This document shows positions 1 to 5,459 of a DNA stretch of 7,043 nt, in pieces. The position numbers and the translations under genes were made by a program. The notes below the pieces were generated by a model. The model was not told the DNA's origin. It saw only the letters and a list, made by a program, of their open reading frames with translations, and made no database searches. Numbering within the stretch: the stretch's first letter is position 1; each line of letters begins with the position of its first letter. The DNA is from UBA8518 sp041659585 (GTDB lineage: Bacteria; Patescibacteriota; Minisyncoccia; Moranbacterales; UBA2206): contig JBAZXY010000068.1 in the NCBI GenBank assembly GCA_041659585.1, forward strand, positions 1 through 7,043. The letters are read 5' to 3'.

Positions 1-1591
1 TGGACAAAAACATATTGTCCAGACTCTTTCCAATGCTATCAAAAACAATCACGTAGCCCAGGCCTATCTCTTTACCGGTTCCCGAGGGACAGGCAAGACT
101 TCTATCGCCAGAATCCTGGCCAAAGCTATTAATTGCACTAACCTGACAGAAGCTATTTCCTGTGAAAAATGTCCCAGTTGCCAAGTCATCAATGACAATC
201 GCTCCTTAGACATCATTGAGATTGATGCCGCCTCCAACACAGGCGTGGATAATATGCGCGAACTGCGCGAAACCATCAGTCTCCCCGCCACCCAGCTCAA
301 ATACAAGGTCTACATTATTGATGAGGTGCATATGCTTTCCACCGGTGCGTTCAATGCCCTCTTAAAAACTCTTGAAGAACCGCCAGCGCACGTTATTTTT
401 ATTCTGGCTACTACTGAAATCCATAAAGTTCCGGCCACTATTTTGAGCCGTTGTCAAAAATTTGATTTCGCCAAACTACCCCTAGAAAATATCATCGAAA
501 AACTAGCTTTCATCGCCAAGCAGGAAGGCATCACTATTGACGCTGAGTCATTGGAAATGATTGCTATTGCCGCGGAAGGCGGAATGCGAGATGCTGAGAG
601 TCTTTTCGGACAAGTCATTTCCCTGGAGGATAAAAATATCACTATCAAAGAAGTGGAAGAAATTCTTGGCACAACAGATCGAAAATTCTCAGCAGAAATC
701 GCCAAACTACTGCTGCAAAAAGACGCTACCGGCGCTATCACTAAAATAAATACTATTCTGACTAATGGTTATGATTTGCAAATTTTCACTAAGTCGTTGA
801 TTAACTATTTGCGCCAGTTAATGCTCCTCAAAATCAATCCATCCCTCAAAACCAGCTTTACCTATGAATCCACAGAGGAACAGCTCAAGGAGATGGCCAC
901 TCAAGCCCAAGGGGCGGAGCTGGCAGAAATTATCCTGGCGCTCAATCTCTTTTTGGAGGCGCAAGGCAAGATTGCGGCCGCCGCTCTCCCCCAGCTCCCA
1001 CTGGAAATTGCAGTTATTCGAGCTACCCACACCTTCCCAGCTAATTCCACCGAATACACCCAGCAGGAAACCACTAGTGCCATCCATTTAGCACCCAGAG
1101 CTACTCACGCTCCTTCTGCGCAAGAATCTGTAGTTGATGATTCACTAGACGATCTAGCGCAACTGCGCGAAGATGAACCGGTTATCAAAAACCTGGATCC
1201 GTCACTGCCGGAAGGAGACACAGATCTCTATACTATTCGCAACAATTGGCGCAATTTACTGGAAGAGCTAAAAAGGAATAACCAGTCCCTAGCCACCATT
1301 TTTGCTTCCAATTGCCAAGCGATTTCTGTCACCGGCAACGAGATTACTATTTCCACGCCCTATGATTTTTATAAGGAAAAACTCAATGACCATAACAGTA
1401 AGTTGACAGTCGAAGGGGTTTTTGGTAAAATTTTAGGGTTGCAAGTTCGCCTGAAAATTGTCACCCACAAAGAAGCGGGCATTGCCATTGAACCTCCTAA
1501 AACTGAGGCCAAGGAAGATGTGCCAGGTGAGCAGGATTCCCTCATGAGTTCCGCTATGGAAATTATGGGAGGAAAGGTAGTTAGCGAATAA
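1..1591 (+). CDS. dnaX: DNA polymerase III subunit gamma/tau, 5' end missing
   Basis: This is the clamp-loader ATPase subunit that loads the sliding clamp and, as tau, holds the replicative polymerases together. The reading frame is open from base 2 to the TAA at 1589-1591, giving 529 residues; only the extreme N-terminus (roughly 20 residues by family comparison) lies outside. In order one sees the Walker A motif GSRGTGKTS (77-103), a four-cysteine zinc module (Cys codons at 134, 161, 170, 179, spacing C-x8-C-x2-C-x2-C), Walker B IIDEVHML near 314-337, the sensor-1 region ATTE, and the sensor-2 region GGMRDAESLFGQ. The rest is the DnaX oligomerisation domain, a low-complexity linker (about 1030-1200) and a C-terminal domain. 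An ATG at 245 is internal, because the Walker A and zinc module lie upstream in the same frame. No obvious slippery A-AAA-AAG heptamer for making gamma was seen. Family assignment is secure. Confidence 0.97.
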   Translation, partial: GQKHIVQTLSNAIKNNHVAQAYLFTGSRGTGKTSIARILAKAINCTNLTEAISCEKCPSCQVINDNRSLDIIEIDAASNTGVDNMRELRETISLPATQLKYKVYIIDEVHMLSTGAFNALLKTLEEPPAHVIFILATTEIHKVPATILSRCQKFDFAKLPLENIIEKLAFIAKQEGITIDAESLEMIAIAAEGGMRDAESLFGQVISLEDKNITIKEVEEILGTTDRKFSAEIAKLLLQKDATGAITKINTILTNGYDLQIFTKSLINYLRQLMLLKINPSLKTSFTYESTEEQLKEMATQAQGAELAEIILALNLFLEAQGKIAAAALPQLPLEIAVIRATHTFPANSTEYTQQETTSAIHLAPRATHAPSAQESVVDDSLDDLAQLREDEPVIKNLDPSLPEGDTDLYTIRNNWRNLLEELKRNNQSLATIFASNCQAISVTGNEITISTPYDFYKEKLNDHNSKLTVEGVFGKILGLQVRLKIVTHKEAGIAIEPPKTEAKEDVPGEQDSLMSSAMEIMGGKVVSE

Positions 1592-1710
1592 TCGGAAATT
1601 TTAAAGTCTAAATTTCAAATTTAAAATAAAATCCAAATGACTAAATTTTAAATTTTTGTCATTAAAAATTCATTCGAAATTTAAAATTGATAATTTAAAA
1701 TTAGATACCA
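1592..1710. repeat. AT-only spacer with AAATTTAAAAT-like imperfect repeats
   Basis: The spacer between dnaX and the tRNA is almost purely A/T and built of short variants of AAATTTAAAAT and AAATTTCAAAT. It contains a dyad with arms AATGAC (from about 1636) and GTCATT (to about 1664). No intrinsic terminator with a GC stem and no clear tRNA promoter were found, so the tRNA might be co-transcribed with dnaX. Such spacers are common in AT-biased candidate-phylum genomes; a function is not claimed. Confidence 0.5.
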
Positions 1711-1715
1711 CATAT

Positions 1716-1788
1716 TGGGGATTAGCCAAGTGGTAAGGCACATGGTTTTGGTCCATGCATTCCGGGGGTTCGAATCCCTCATCCCCAA
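1716..1788 (+). tRNA. tRNA-Gln (anticodon TTG)
   Basis: A complete cloverleaf can be folded by eye. The acceptor stem is TGGGGAT (1716-1722) with ATCCCCA (1781-1787) and discriminator A1788. The D-arm is GCCAAGTGGTAAGGC, nearly identical to bacterial tRNA-Gln. The anticodon stem CATGG/CCATG encloses loop TTTTGGT with anticodon TTG, which reads CAA. The T-arm is GGGGG-TTCGAAT-CCCTC. The CCA end is not encoded: the sequence continues ACAAAG. A hairpin terminator follows within 10 bases. This gene is the apparent parent of the tRNA-tail copies found later in the window. Confidence 0.96.
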
Positions 1789-1794
1789 CAAAGT

Positions 1795-1822
1795 AAAAAG
1801 TCATCCCTAAGGATGGCTTTTT
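1795..1822 (+). terminator. Rho-independent terminator of tRNA-Gln
   Basis: A 12-bp stem, AAAAAGTCATCC with GGATGGCTTTTT (one G-T pair), closes a CTAA tetraloop and ends in five T residues. Because the left arm begins with A5, it can act in both directions. A closely similar hairpin (AAAAGTCATCC type) follows the tRNA-tail copy at 6858-6868. Confidence 0.88.
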
Positions 1823-1836
1823 AATTTGTTAGAAGT

Positions 1837-1979
1837 GGATTCGAATGGGTCACGTCGTTCGCGAACGACATGACGGGCAGAAGTGAGGCAAGTCGCCGCG
1901 ACGCAGACGAACGCCGCTGGATGCGAACGAGTGAGCATTCAGCGCTGCCTAGGGCAACGAGTCGCCGCGACGAGGACGA
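1837..1979 (+). repeat. GC-rich palindromic boundary repeat, long copy
   Basis: The segment begins GGATTCGAATGGG and contains a 26-bp inverted repeat at 1849-1874 (left arm GTCACGTCGTTCG, one mismatch). It continues to the dyad GTCGCCGCGAC (1892-1902) and ends GACGAGGACGAA just before a copy of the tRNA-Gln tail. A second copy lies at 3927-4001. This copy has about 67 extra bases (about 1910-1978) containing a 10-bp hairpin (CGCTGGATGC 1915-1924 with GCATTCAGCG 1935-1944) and a second GTCGCCGCGAC (1961-1971). There is no ORF or recognisable RNA gene. It is far richer in G+C than its flanks. It could be a recombinase-binding or foldable recombination site, or a structured RNA; neither is proven. 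Confidence 0.75.
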
Positions 1980-1980
1980 A

Positions 1981-2001
1981 AATCCCTCATCCCCAACAAA
2001 G
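1981..2001 (+). repeat. Exact 21-bp copy of the tRNA-Gln 3' tail (putative att remnant)
   Basis: These 21 bases (AATCCCTCATCCCC...AAAG) are identical to 1773-1793, which spans the 3' half of the T-stem and acceptor stem of tRNA-Gln plus six bases beyond it. The 5' parts of a tRNA are absent, so it is not a second tRNA gene. A direct repeat of a tRNA 3' end beside the intact tRNA is the classic footprint of site-specific integration by a tyrosine recombinase. A terminator hairpin follows at once. Confidence 0.8.
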
Positions 2002-2008
2002 CAAATTT

Positions 2009-2034
2009 AAAGGCACCTTCAAGGGGGTGCTTTT
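2009..2034 (+). terminator. Hairpin terminator following the first tRNA-tail copy
   Basis: The stem AAAGGCACC with GGTGCTTTT (nine pairs, one G-T) encloses TTCAAGGG and ends in TTTT. The preceding and following bases (AAATTTAAAGGC-CCTTCAAGGG) match the hairpin after the tail at 5261-5278 at 23 of 25 positions over 2001-2025 and 5278-5302. Confidence 0.65.
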
Positions 2035-2044
2035 AAAAATATAA

Positions 2045-2101
2045 ATAAAAAAGCACAATGATATTTATTTCTACATTGAGAAATTAAATATCATTGTGCT
2101 T
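2045..2101 (-). terminator. Strong terminator for the minus-strand repeat-protein gene
   Basis: A perfect 17-bp inverted repeat (left arm 2051-2067, right arm 2085-2101, AAGCACAATGATATTTA) encloses a 17-nt loop. Read on the minus strand it is followed by a run of six T. It lies 25 bases past the stop codon at 2126, as expected for the end of that gene's transcript. Confidence 0.85.
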
Positions 2102-2125
2102 GTCAGACGTTAATATGTGCAGTCG

Positions 2126-2407
2126 CTACATCAGTAACAACAGTGCGGCAGCACCCCTTACATCGCCACTCCCGCTGAGGCGACCAACAGTATTGCCATC
2201 AGAATCCCGGACATCATCGCCGCGAATATATCCGACGGTGTTACCATCAGAATCCCGGACATCATCGCCGCGAATGTAGCCGACCTTGTTACCGTTCGCC
2301 CAGACATCTTCACCACGAATATCTCCGACCAAGTTACCATCAGACCAAATATCCGAGCCACGAACATCACCTACCACACTACCATTGGAATTATAAATAT
2401 CACCCAT
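2126..2407 (-). CDS. Glycine-rich tandem-repeat protein (beta-flower-like), 93 aa
   Basis: A 93-residue protein made almost wholly of five 15-16-residue repeats (residues 3-18, 19-33, 34-48, 49-64, 65-80) of the form D-V/I-x-D-x-x-G-N-x-V-G-x-I-R-G-D. It ends in the odd hydrophobic tail AAALLLLM. The start is supported by AGGAG eight bases before the ATG at 2407. The stop is TAG, and a strong terminator follows. The short repeats centred on xGxxVG recall small beta-flower or beta-propeller-like repeat proteins; that is a resemblance, not a firm assignment. No catalytic motif, signal peptide or convincing membrane segment is visible. Repeats 4 and 5 are nearly identical at DNA level, so the array expanded recently. 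It is divergent from the 273-aa gene, with a 369-bp intergenic region between them. Confidence 0.8.
   Translation of the reverse strand: MGDIYNSNGSVVGDVRGSDIWSDGNLVGDIRGEDVWANGNKVGYIRGDDVRDSDGNTVGYIRGDDVRDSDGNTVGRLSGSGDVRGAAALLLLM
2196..2381 (-). repeat. In-frame tandem DNA repeat inside the 93-aa gene
   Basis: Four consecutive units occur: 2196-2243 and 2244-2291 (48 bp each), 2292-2336 and 2337-2381 (45 bp each). The first 32 bases of the two 48-bp units are identical, while the 45-bp units are diverged. Unit lengths are multiples of three, so copy number can change without breaking the frame. Confidence 0.85.
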
Positions 2408-2640
2408 TTTTACGTCTCCTTTCTAATCTAAAAATAACAAGACCTCTCTTAATCGCAGTGTTGAAGATTCACATGAATCAGATGCGACGAGAAAGATAGC
2501 TTCTATACTAAATCCACTTTTCTCGTCACATCCTCATAATAGGGTCAAATTTTTAATGTCCATAATTCTACCATAAAAAGAACGGTGTTTATTCATGATA
2601 AAGTAGGATAATATATTTATTTAACTTTGTCAATAGCTCT
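2408..2640. other. Divergent intergenic region with two dyads
   Basis: No gene is visible in the 369 bp between the two divergent coding regions; this entry covers the part next to the minus-strand gene. Two inverted repeats stand out. GATTCA-CA-TGAATC (2466-2479) is operator-like. The second is a 14-bp pair, GATGCGACGAGAAA (2481-2494) with TTTCTCGTCACATC (2519-2532), one mismatch and 24 bases between. They lie upstream of the minus-strand gene and could be operators or a leader-RNA stem. No clear sigma-70 promoter for that gene was identified. Confidence 0.45.
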
Positions 2641-2708
2641 GGGCAATGTCCATATGTGTGTGGACATTACCCGATGGCCTTGACTTCTTTAGCACTTTAT
2701 GCTACCAT
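2641..2708 (+). promoter_or_regulatory. Sigma-70-type promoter with upstream dyad for the 273-aa gene
   Basis: TTGACT (2680-2685), a 17-bp spacer and TACCAT (2703-2708) form a reasonable sigma-70 promoter, about 70 bases before the ATG at 2777. Just upstream is an imperfect inverted repeat, GGGCAATGTCCA (2641-2652) with TGGACATTACCC (2661-2672), with one mismatched pair. It has no T-run, so it is more likely a regulator-binding site than a terminator. Confidence 0.55.
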
Positions 2709-2776
2709 TTATTGATTCTTTTAAAAGTGAATATCTAGCATTTAAGCACATAACCTAAAACCCCAGGGAGAAAATC

Positions 2777-3598
2777 ATGAAAAAAAGTGCTCTTAGAGGA
2801 ATGCCTTCGGATTCAGCAAATTATGTGGTTGCTCATGGAATTATCCAGAAATCCAAGAGAAAAAATTTTTCAGTATCTTTCCGTGGTATACGGAATCCAA
2901 GAAAGGCCTTTGAGGCGGCAGTCGCTGAGATCTTAGCTCGCAAGTTGTTAAACGTTGATGCTTTTTCTGTGGCAGAGATGCTTACTAACAGATCCTATAA
3001 AAACCATTCAGCCACAGCTCATCTAGGCCGTATATTACACCTCCTTAAGGGTGTAGTAATAGGGACAACCTTGAAAAAAATGGATGACACCGTTTTTAGC
3101 AATAAGCTATCGAACTATCTGCGGATCATTCAGGAAGAAGGTTTCCAAATTCTACTCACGCTGCCCTTCTCAGATAAAGAAGGATGCGAGGAAAAATATT
3201 ACATTTGTTTTCACAAAGAAGATGGAATTCTTCTTTCATTCGATACATATGGAGGGGATAGTATCAATGGTGGTCATTTTTACTACAACTGGCAACCCAG
3301 CAATAACGATCCAAAAAATGGATACAAAGTCCTTTCAAGTGGAGGTTACCGGAAAGATGGTGCTGAATTTATTTGGGCAGGACACCACGATTGCCGAGAA
3401 ACGCTCAGACTTCATATTTATGATTTGCGAAAAAACGGTAAATTTGTGACTCCCTGGATCGAGCAGCCATTTATCTGGCTACTCCATTACATGGACACTA
3501 AAAACCCATCTTATGATTACAAGGCAATCAATAAGGAGCGCCTCGCCATGCTACCGCCTGAAGTGTTGCAATCGATTACAGCAACACGGGCAATCTAA
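2777..3598 (+). CDS. Hypothetical protein, 273 aa, family not recognised
   Basis: The start is supported by AGGGAG six to seven bases before the ATG and by a promoter upstream; the stop is TAA and a strong terminator follows. The protein looks soluble, with no signal peptide or membrane span. Residues 1-40 are basic (KKS, KSKRKN). Residues 43-70 and 81-125 look helical. Residues 140-240 form an aromatic-rich, probably alpha/beta region with the stretches GGHFYYNWQPSN (165-176), WAGHHDCRETLRLHIYDL (200-217) and PFIWLLHYMDTK (231-242). The invariant-looking WAGHHDCRE and PFIWLLHYMDTK segments suggest a conserved fold. The His-His-Asp-Cys cluster (203-206) might be an active or metal site, but that is speculation. 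I assign no function. It is a self-contained transcription unit in the first large module. Confidence 0.85.
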   Translation: MKKSALRGMPSDSANYVVAHGIIQKSKRKNFSVSFRGIRNPRKAFEAAVAEILARKLLNVDAFSVAEMLTNRSYKNHSATAHLGRILHLLKGVVIGTTLKKMDDTVFSNKLSNYLRIIQEEGFQILLTLPFSDKEGCEEKYYICFHKEDGILLSFDTYGGDSINGGHFYYNWQPSNNDPKNGYKVLSSGGYRKDGAEFIWAGHHDCRETLRLHIYDLRKNGKFVTPWIEQPFIWLLHYMDTKNPSYDYKAINKERLAMLPPEVLQSITATRAI

Positions 3599-3620
3599 GG
3601 TTCACAACTCAAGGAGAACA

Positions 3621-3653
3621 GACAATCACAGATTCATTGTGGTTGTCTTTTTT
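3621..3653 (+). terminator. Terminator of the 273-aa gene
   Basis: A 10-bp stem, GACAATCACA with TGTGGTTGTC (one G-T pair), has a 7-nt loop and is followed directly by TTTTTT, 23 bases past the stop codon. Confidence 0.9.
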
Positions 3654-3681
3654 ATTCTCAATTCATTACGTTAATGACATC

Positions 3682-3816
3682 ATGGCCTATAATAAAAGTA
3701 ATTATGGATACAAAATTTATATAACAATACCAATATTTGAAGGAGTAAATTATTATGAAAAATCATTAAACTTCGTTAAATCAATTCCTGCTTACCAAGA
3801 GCAATGTAAAAAATAA
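3682..3816 (+). CDS. Possible 44-aa small ORF or gene remnant
   Basis: ATG at 3682 to TAA at 3814-3816 encodes 44 residues starting MAYNKSNYGYKIYITIPIFE and ending in QCKK. The composition (Y, I, K, N) is plausible for a protein, but any ORF in AT-rich DNA tends to look so. There is no Shine-Dalgarno sequence before the ATG, and it follows a terminator without a visible promoter. It may be the decayed end of a gene lost from the module. Nothing else was recognised between 3654 and 3870. Confidence 0.25.
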   Translation: MAYNKSNYGYKIYITIPIFEGVNYYEKSLNFVKSIPAYQEQCKK

Positions 3817-3878
3817 GAAAATATTTAGCACCAACATCCTCCCATGTACTCAATAGCATCTTAAAATAGCAATTCCCT

Positions 3879-3911
3879 GCCCTAGTGCCGTAAAGGGCGC
3901 TTTTAAATTTG
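3879..3911 (+). terminator. Degenerate terminator resembling those after tRNA-tail copies
   Basis: GCCCT (3879-3883) pairs with AGGGC (3894-3898), followed by GCTTTTAAATTTG. The AAGGGCG-TTTTAAATTTG string matches the hairpin end at 5299-5315 with a one-base gap. The preceding AATTCCCTGCCC may be a badly decayed tRNA tail. The order terminator, AATTTG, then palindromic repeat is the same as after the intact tRNA. Confidence 0.4.
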
Positions 3912-3926
3912 ATTTATTTTGAGAGC

Positions 3927-4001
3927 GGATTCGAACGGGTCACGTCGTTCGCGAACGACGTGACGAGCAGAAATGAGAGTAGTCGCCGCAGTGATGACGA
4001 A
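3927..4001 (+). repeat. GC-rich palindromic boundary repeat, short copy
   Basis: It aligns with 1837-1909 over its whole length: GGATTCGAACGGG, then a perfect 26-bp palindrome at 3939-3964 (left arm GTCACGTCGTTCG), then GCAGAAATGAG, AGTCGCCGC and GACGAA. It lacks the 67-base extra hairpin segment of the first copy and joins directly to a tRNA-tail copy. The palindrome is perfect here and has one mismatch in the other copy, which suggests the symmetric form is the functional one. Confidence 0.75.
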
Positions 4002-4017
4002 AATCCCTCATACCCAA
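4002..4017 (+). repeat. Second copy of the tRNA-Gln 3' tail
   Basis: AATCCCTCATACCCAA matches the tRNA-Gln tail at 1773-1788 with a single C-to-A change. The bases beyond it (AACATG) no longer match. It sits at the 3' end of the palindromic repeat exactly as the first copy does, and marks the border before the next gene module. Confidence 0.7.
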
Positions 4018-4045
4018 AACATGTATTTCCATTTTTTATAAAATA

Positions 4046-4084
4046 AAAAGCAGGAGAAAATATATTATATATTCTCCTGCTTTT
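4046..4084. terminator. Bidirectional hairpin terminator below the ClpP-like gene
   Basis: A perfect 13-bp stem, AAAAGCAGGAGAA (4046-4058) with TTCTCCTGCTTTT (4072-4084), encloses an AT loop. A at one side and T at the other allow termination on both strands. It lies 65 bases beyond the minus-strand stop at 4149 and probably ends that transcript. Confidence 0.85.
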
Positions 4085-4148
4085 ACAAAAGCTCTACTTA
4101 TTCGATGGGTTATTTTTTATATGCGCCTATTAATTACCCATGGAACAT

Positions 4149-4748
4149 TCATTTTCCCACAATGTTTTGTGCAAAGCCATATTTCACAGCTTCTTCAGCA
4201 TTGAGGACAACGCCCTTTGTCATAAAATCTCGCACCTGCTCCGGCGAAAGCTTAGTTCGCTCTGCCACAATCCGCACGTAACTGTCCGTAACAGACTTGA
4301 AGAGCTTTACGGTAAACTCTAACTCATCTGCAAGTGCTTTCTTATTCGCCTCCATTGAGTTAGTGATTGGATGCAAGAATATAAATCCGTTTGGAGTAAT
4401 TTCCCGCTTATTCCCAGCAAGATATATCAGCACGCTGGATGAGCCTACTGTGCCCACAGCAATTGTAGCTAGCTTATCCTGAGCACCATACATCTTCACC
4501 GCGTCATATGTGCTTATAGCAGCATCGACATCACCGCCACCACTGGAAATCAACAGTCGCACAGGAGCACTCTTAGTCATGCATGGCAGTATCAAATTTT
4601 TAATGATACTCTGGAAAGTTTCCGCCACAACACTTCCAGAGAAAACAGCATCTTCACATTGCTCAGACGGCTGAGTTTTCTCCTCTGCCGCAAATGCACA
4701 GACATAGCCCAGCAACACACAAACAATACAAATTACCATTTTTTTCAT
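4149..4748 (-). CDS. Secreted ClpP-fold (serine peptidase-like) protein, 199 aa
   Basis: I place the start at the ATG at 4748, not the in-frame ATG at 4826, because GGGAG lies nine bases before it and the protein then opens with a signal peptide (MKK, hydrophobic residues 4-20, AFA before Ala21). It would act outside the cytoplasmic membrane. The mature part follows the ClpP plan: ISSGGGDV (68-75) matches the oxyanion/substrate segment, Ser103 in GTVGSSS is at the nucleophile position, His126 in FLHP is at the catalytic His position, and NAEEAVKYGFAQNIV (183-197) is the C-terminal ClpP signature. By hand alignment the third triad residue, Asp in ClpP, is Gly179; Asp174 is nearby. It may be an active dyad enzyme, use another acid, or be inactive. 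No Clp ATPase could reach it there. Stop TGA. Relatives include SppA/NfeD-type peptidases. Confidence 0.88.
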   Translation of the reverse strand: MKKMVICIVCVLLGYVCAFAAEEKTQPSEQCEDAVFSGSVVAETFQSIIKNLILPCMTKSAPVRLLISSGGGDVDAAISTYDAVKMYGAQDKLATIAVGTVGSSSVLIYLAGNKREITPNGFIFLHPITNSMEANKKALADELEFTVKLFKSVTDSYVRIVAERTKLSPEQVRDFMTKGVVLNAEEAVKYGFAQNIVGK

Positions 4749-4796
4749 AATCACGATCTCCCTTTCTTGAAAATTTTCCTTGTTTTTTTGTATACT

Positions 4797-4802
4797 ATTA
4801 TA
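4797..4802 (-). promoter_or_regulatory. Possible -10 element for the ClpP-like gene
   Basis: A perfect TATAAT on the minus strand lies about 50 bases before the ATG at 4748. No good -35 hexamer is seen 16-18 bases upstream, so this is tentative. It lies upstream of the chosen start and inside the longer alternative reading frame, which favours the shorter protein. Confidence 0.4.
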
Positions 4803-5005
4803 AAAAATAGTCACAATGCCTAACATCCCCCTTCAAAAATAGTTTCCTTCAATTTTCAATGTGCCCGCTGACTTGCCTCAGGATCTGATCCAGGTCAACA
4901 GATTATTATAATATACCATTACTCCATAGTCAACTCAAAGATTATCTGGCAAATATTAGATATCTATGACATAATCAAGATATTAATTATTTTAAATAAA
5001 ATTTT

Positions 5006-5209
5006 ATGAGTGTCTCTGATTTTATAATGCAATCATTTGTAGATAATGCATTTCCCATCATAATCATAATATTAATTGCTATTGCATTTGCATTTCTAAT
5101 CAGAGAAATTGCATTATGGTATTGGAAAATTAATGATATTATAGATTTATTAGAAAAGATTGAACTAAACACAAGAAAAGATCATACCAAAAATAATAAT
5201 GTTACCTAA
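5006..5209 (+). CDS. Small single-span membrane protein, 67 aa
   Basis: The protein has a short N-terminus, one strongly hydrophobic span (about residues 14-32, PIIIIILIAIAFAFLI) and a cytoplasmic-looking tail, REIALWYWKINDIIDLLEKI (33-52), then a polar Lys/Asn-rich end. Small bacterial proteins with a membrane span followed by a REI-x-W-x-W-K-x-N and Leu-rich amphipathic helix recur in many phyla with no known function; I recognise the pattern but no name. There is no Shine-Dalgarno sequence before the ATG, which may mean weak or leaderless-type initiation. A weak promoter-like pair, CTGGCA (4946-4951) and CATAAT (4970-4975), is possible. The composition is very AT-rich. It is divergent from the ClpP-like gene. 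Confidence 0.7.
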   Translation: MSVSDFIMQSFVDNAFPIIIIILIAIAFAFLIREIALWYWKINDIIDLLEKIELNTRKDHTKNNNVT

Positions 5210-5260
5210 TCAGAGGCATTTTTTACAGATTTGATTCCATAATATAGGTTCTAACGACGT

Positions 5261-5308
5261 CCCATAACCTCAACAAAGAAAATTTAAAGGCGCCTTCAAG
5301 GGCGTTTT
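5261..5308 (+). repeat. Third, decayed tRNA-tail copy with its terminator
   Basis: CCTCAACAAAG (5268-5278) differs by one base from the last 11 bases of the tail repeat, CCCCAACAAAG. Directly after it, 5278-5302 matches 2001-2025 at 23 of 25 positions, including the hairpin AAGGCGCC (5287-5294) with GGCGTTTT (5301-5308), which has two G-T pairs and loop TTCAAG. The upstream half (CGACGTCCCATAA) is only vaguely like CGACGAAAATCCCTCAT. It ends the module containing the ClpP-like and small membrane proteins. Confidence 0.6.
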
Positions 5309-5347
5309 AAATTTGAGGTATTTTCACTGTATCAGGCGATTTTTGAT

Positions 5348-5376
5348 TTGACAATTTTGTCATAATGTGCAATAGT
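5348..5376 (+). promoter_or_regulatory. Promoter with overlapping dyad for the 188-aa gene
   Basis: A consensus TTGACA (5348-5353), a 17-bp spacer and AATAGT (5371-5376) lie about 85 bases before the ATG at 5460. The -35 box is part of a perfect inverted repeat, TGACAA-TT-TTGTCA (5349-5362). A symmetric site over a -35 box is a typical repressor operator, although no regulator is encoded in the window. Confidence 0.55.
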
Positions 5377-5459
5377 TATTTATTCGAGGAAAGTTCTTTT
5401 GTATCGTAGCAGTATTAGAGTAAATTCATCCAAAAAAGCCAACTAAGGAGGCGGGTATC

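Noticed and set aside
245..1591. dnaX starting at the ATG at 245
   Set aside because: The same frame is open upstream and encodes the Walker A motif and zinc-binding cysteines, so this Met is internal and the gene is merely cut by the window edge.
1981..2001. A second tRNA gene
   Set aside because: Only the 3' tail is present; there is no D-arm or anticodon arm upstream, and the 5' acceptor strand is missing.
2196..2381. A CRISPR array
   Set aside because: The repeats are contiguous 45-48-bp units without unique spacers, in frame inside a coding region.
2641..2672. Terminator upstream of the 273-aa gene
   Set aside because: The imperfect stem has no T-run and sits just before a -35 box, so an operator is the better reading.
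3755..3769. Gene start after a good AAGGAG at about 3740
   Set aside because: The ATG is followed by a stop after four codons, and no compensating frameshift gives a convincing protein.
4149..4826. Longer 225-aa form of the ClpP-like protein
   Set aside because: The extra 26 residues have no Shine-Dalgarno start, overlap the likely promoter, and would bury the signal peptide that begins at MKK.
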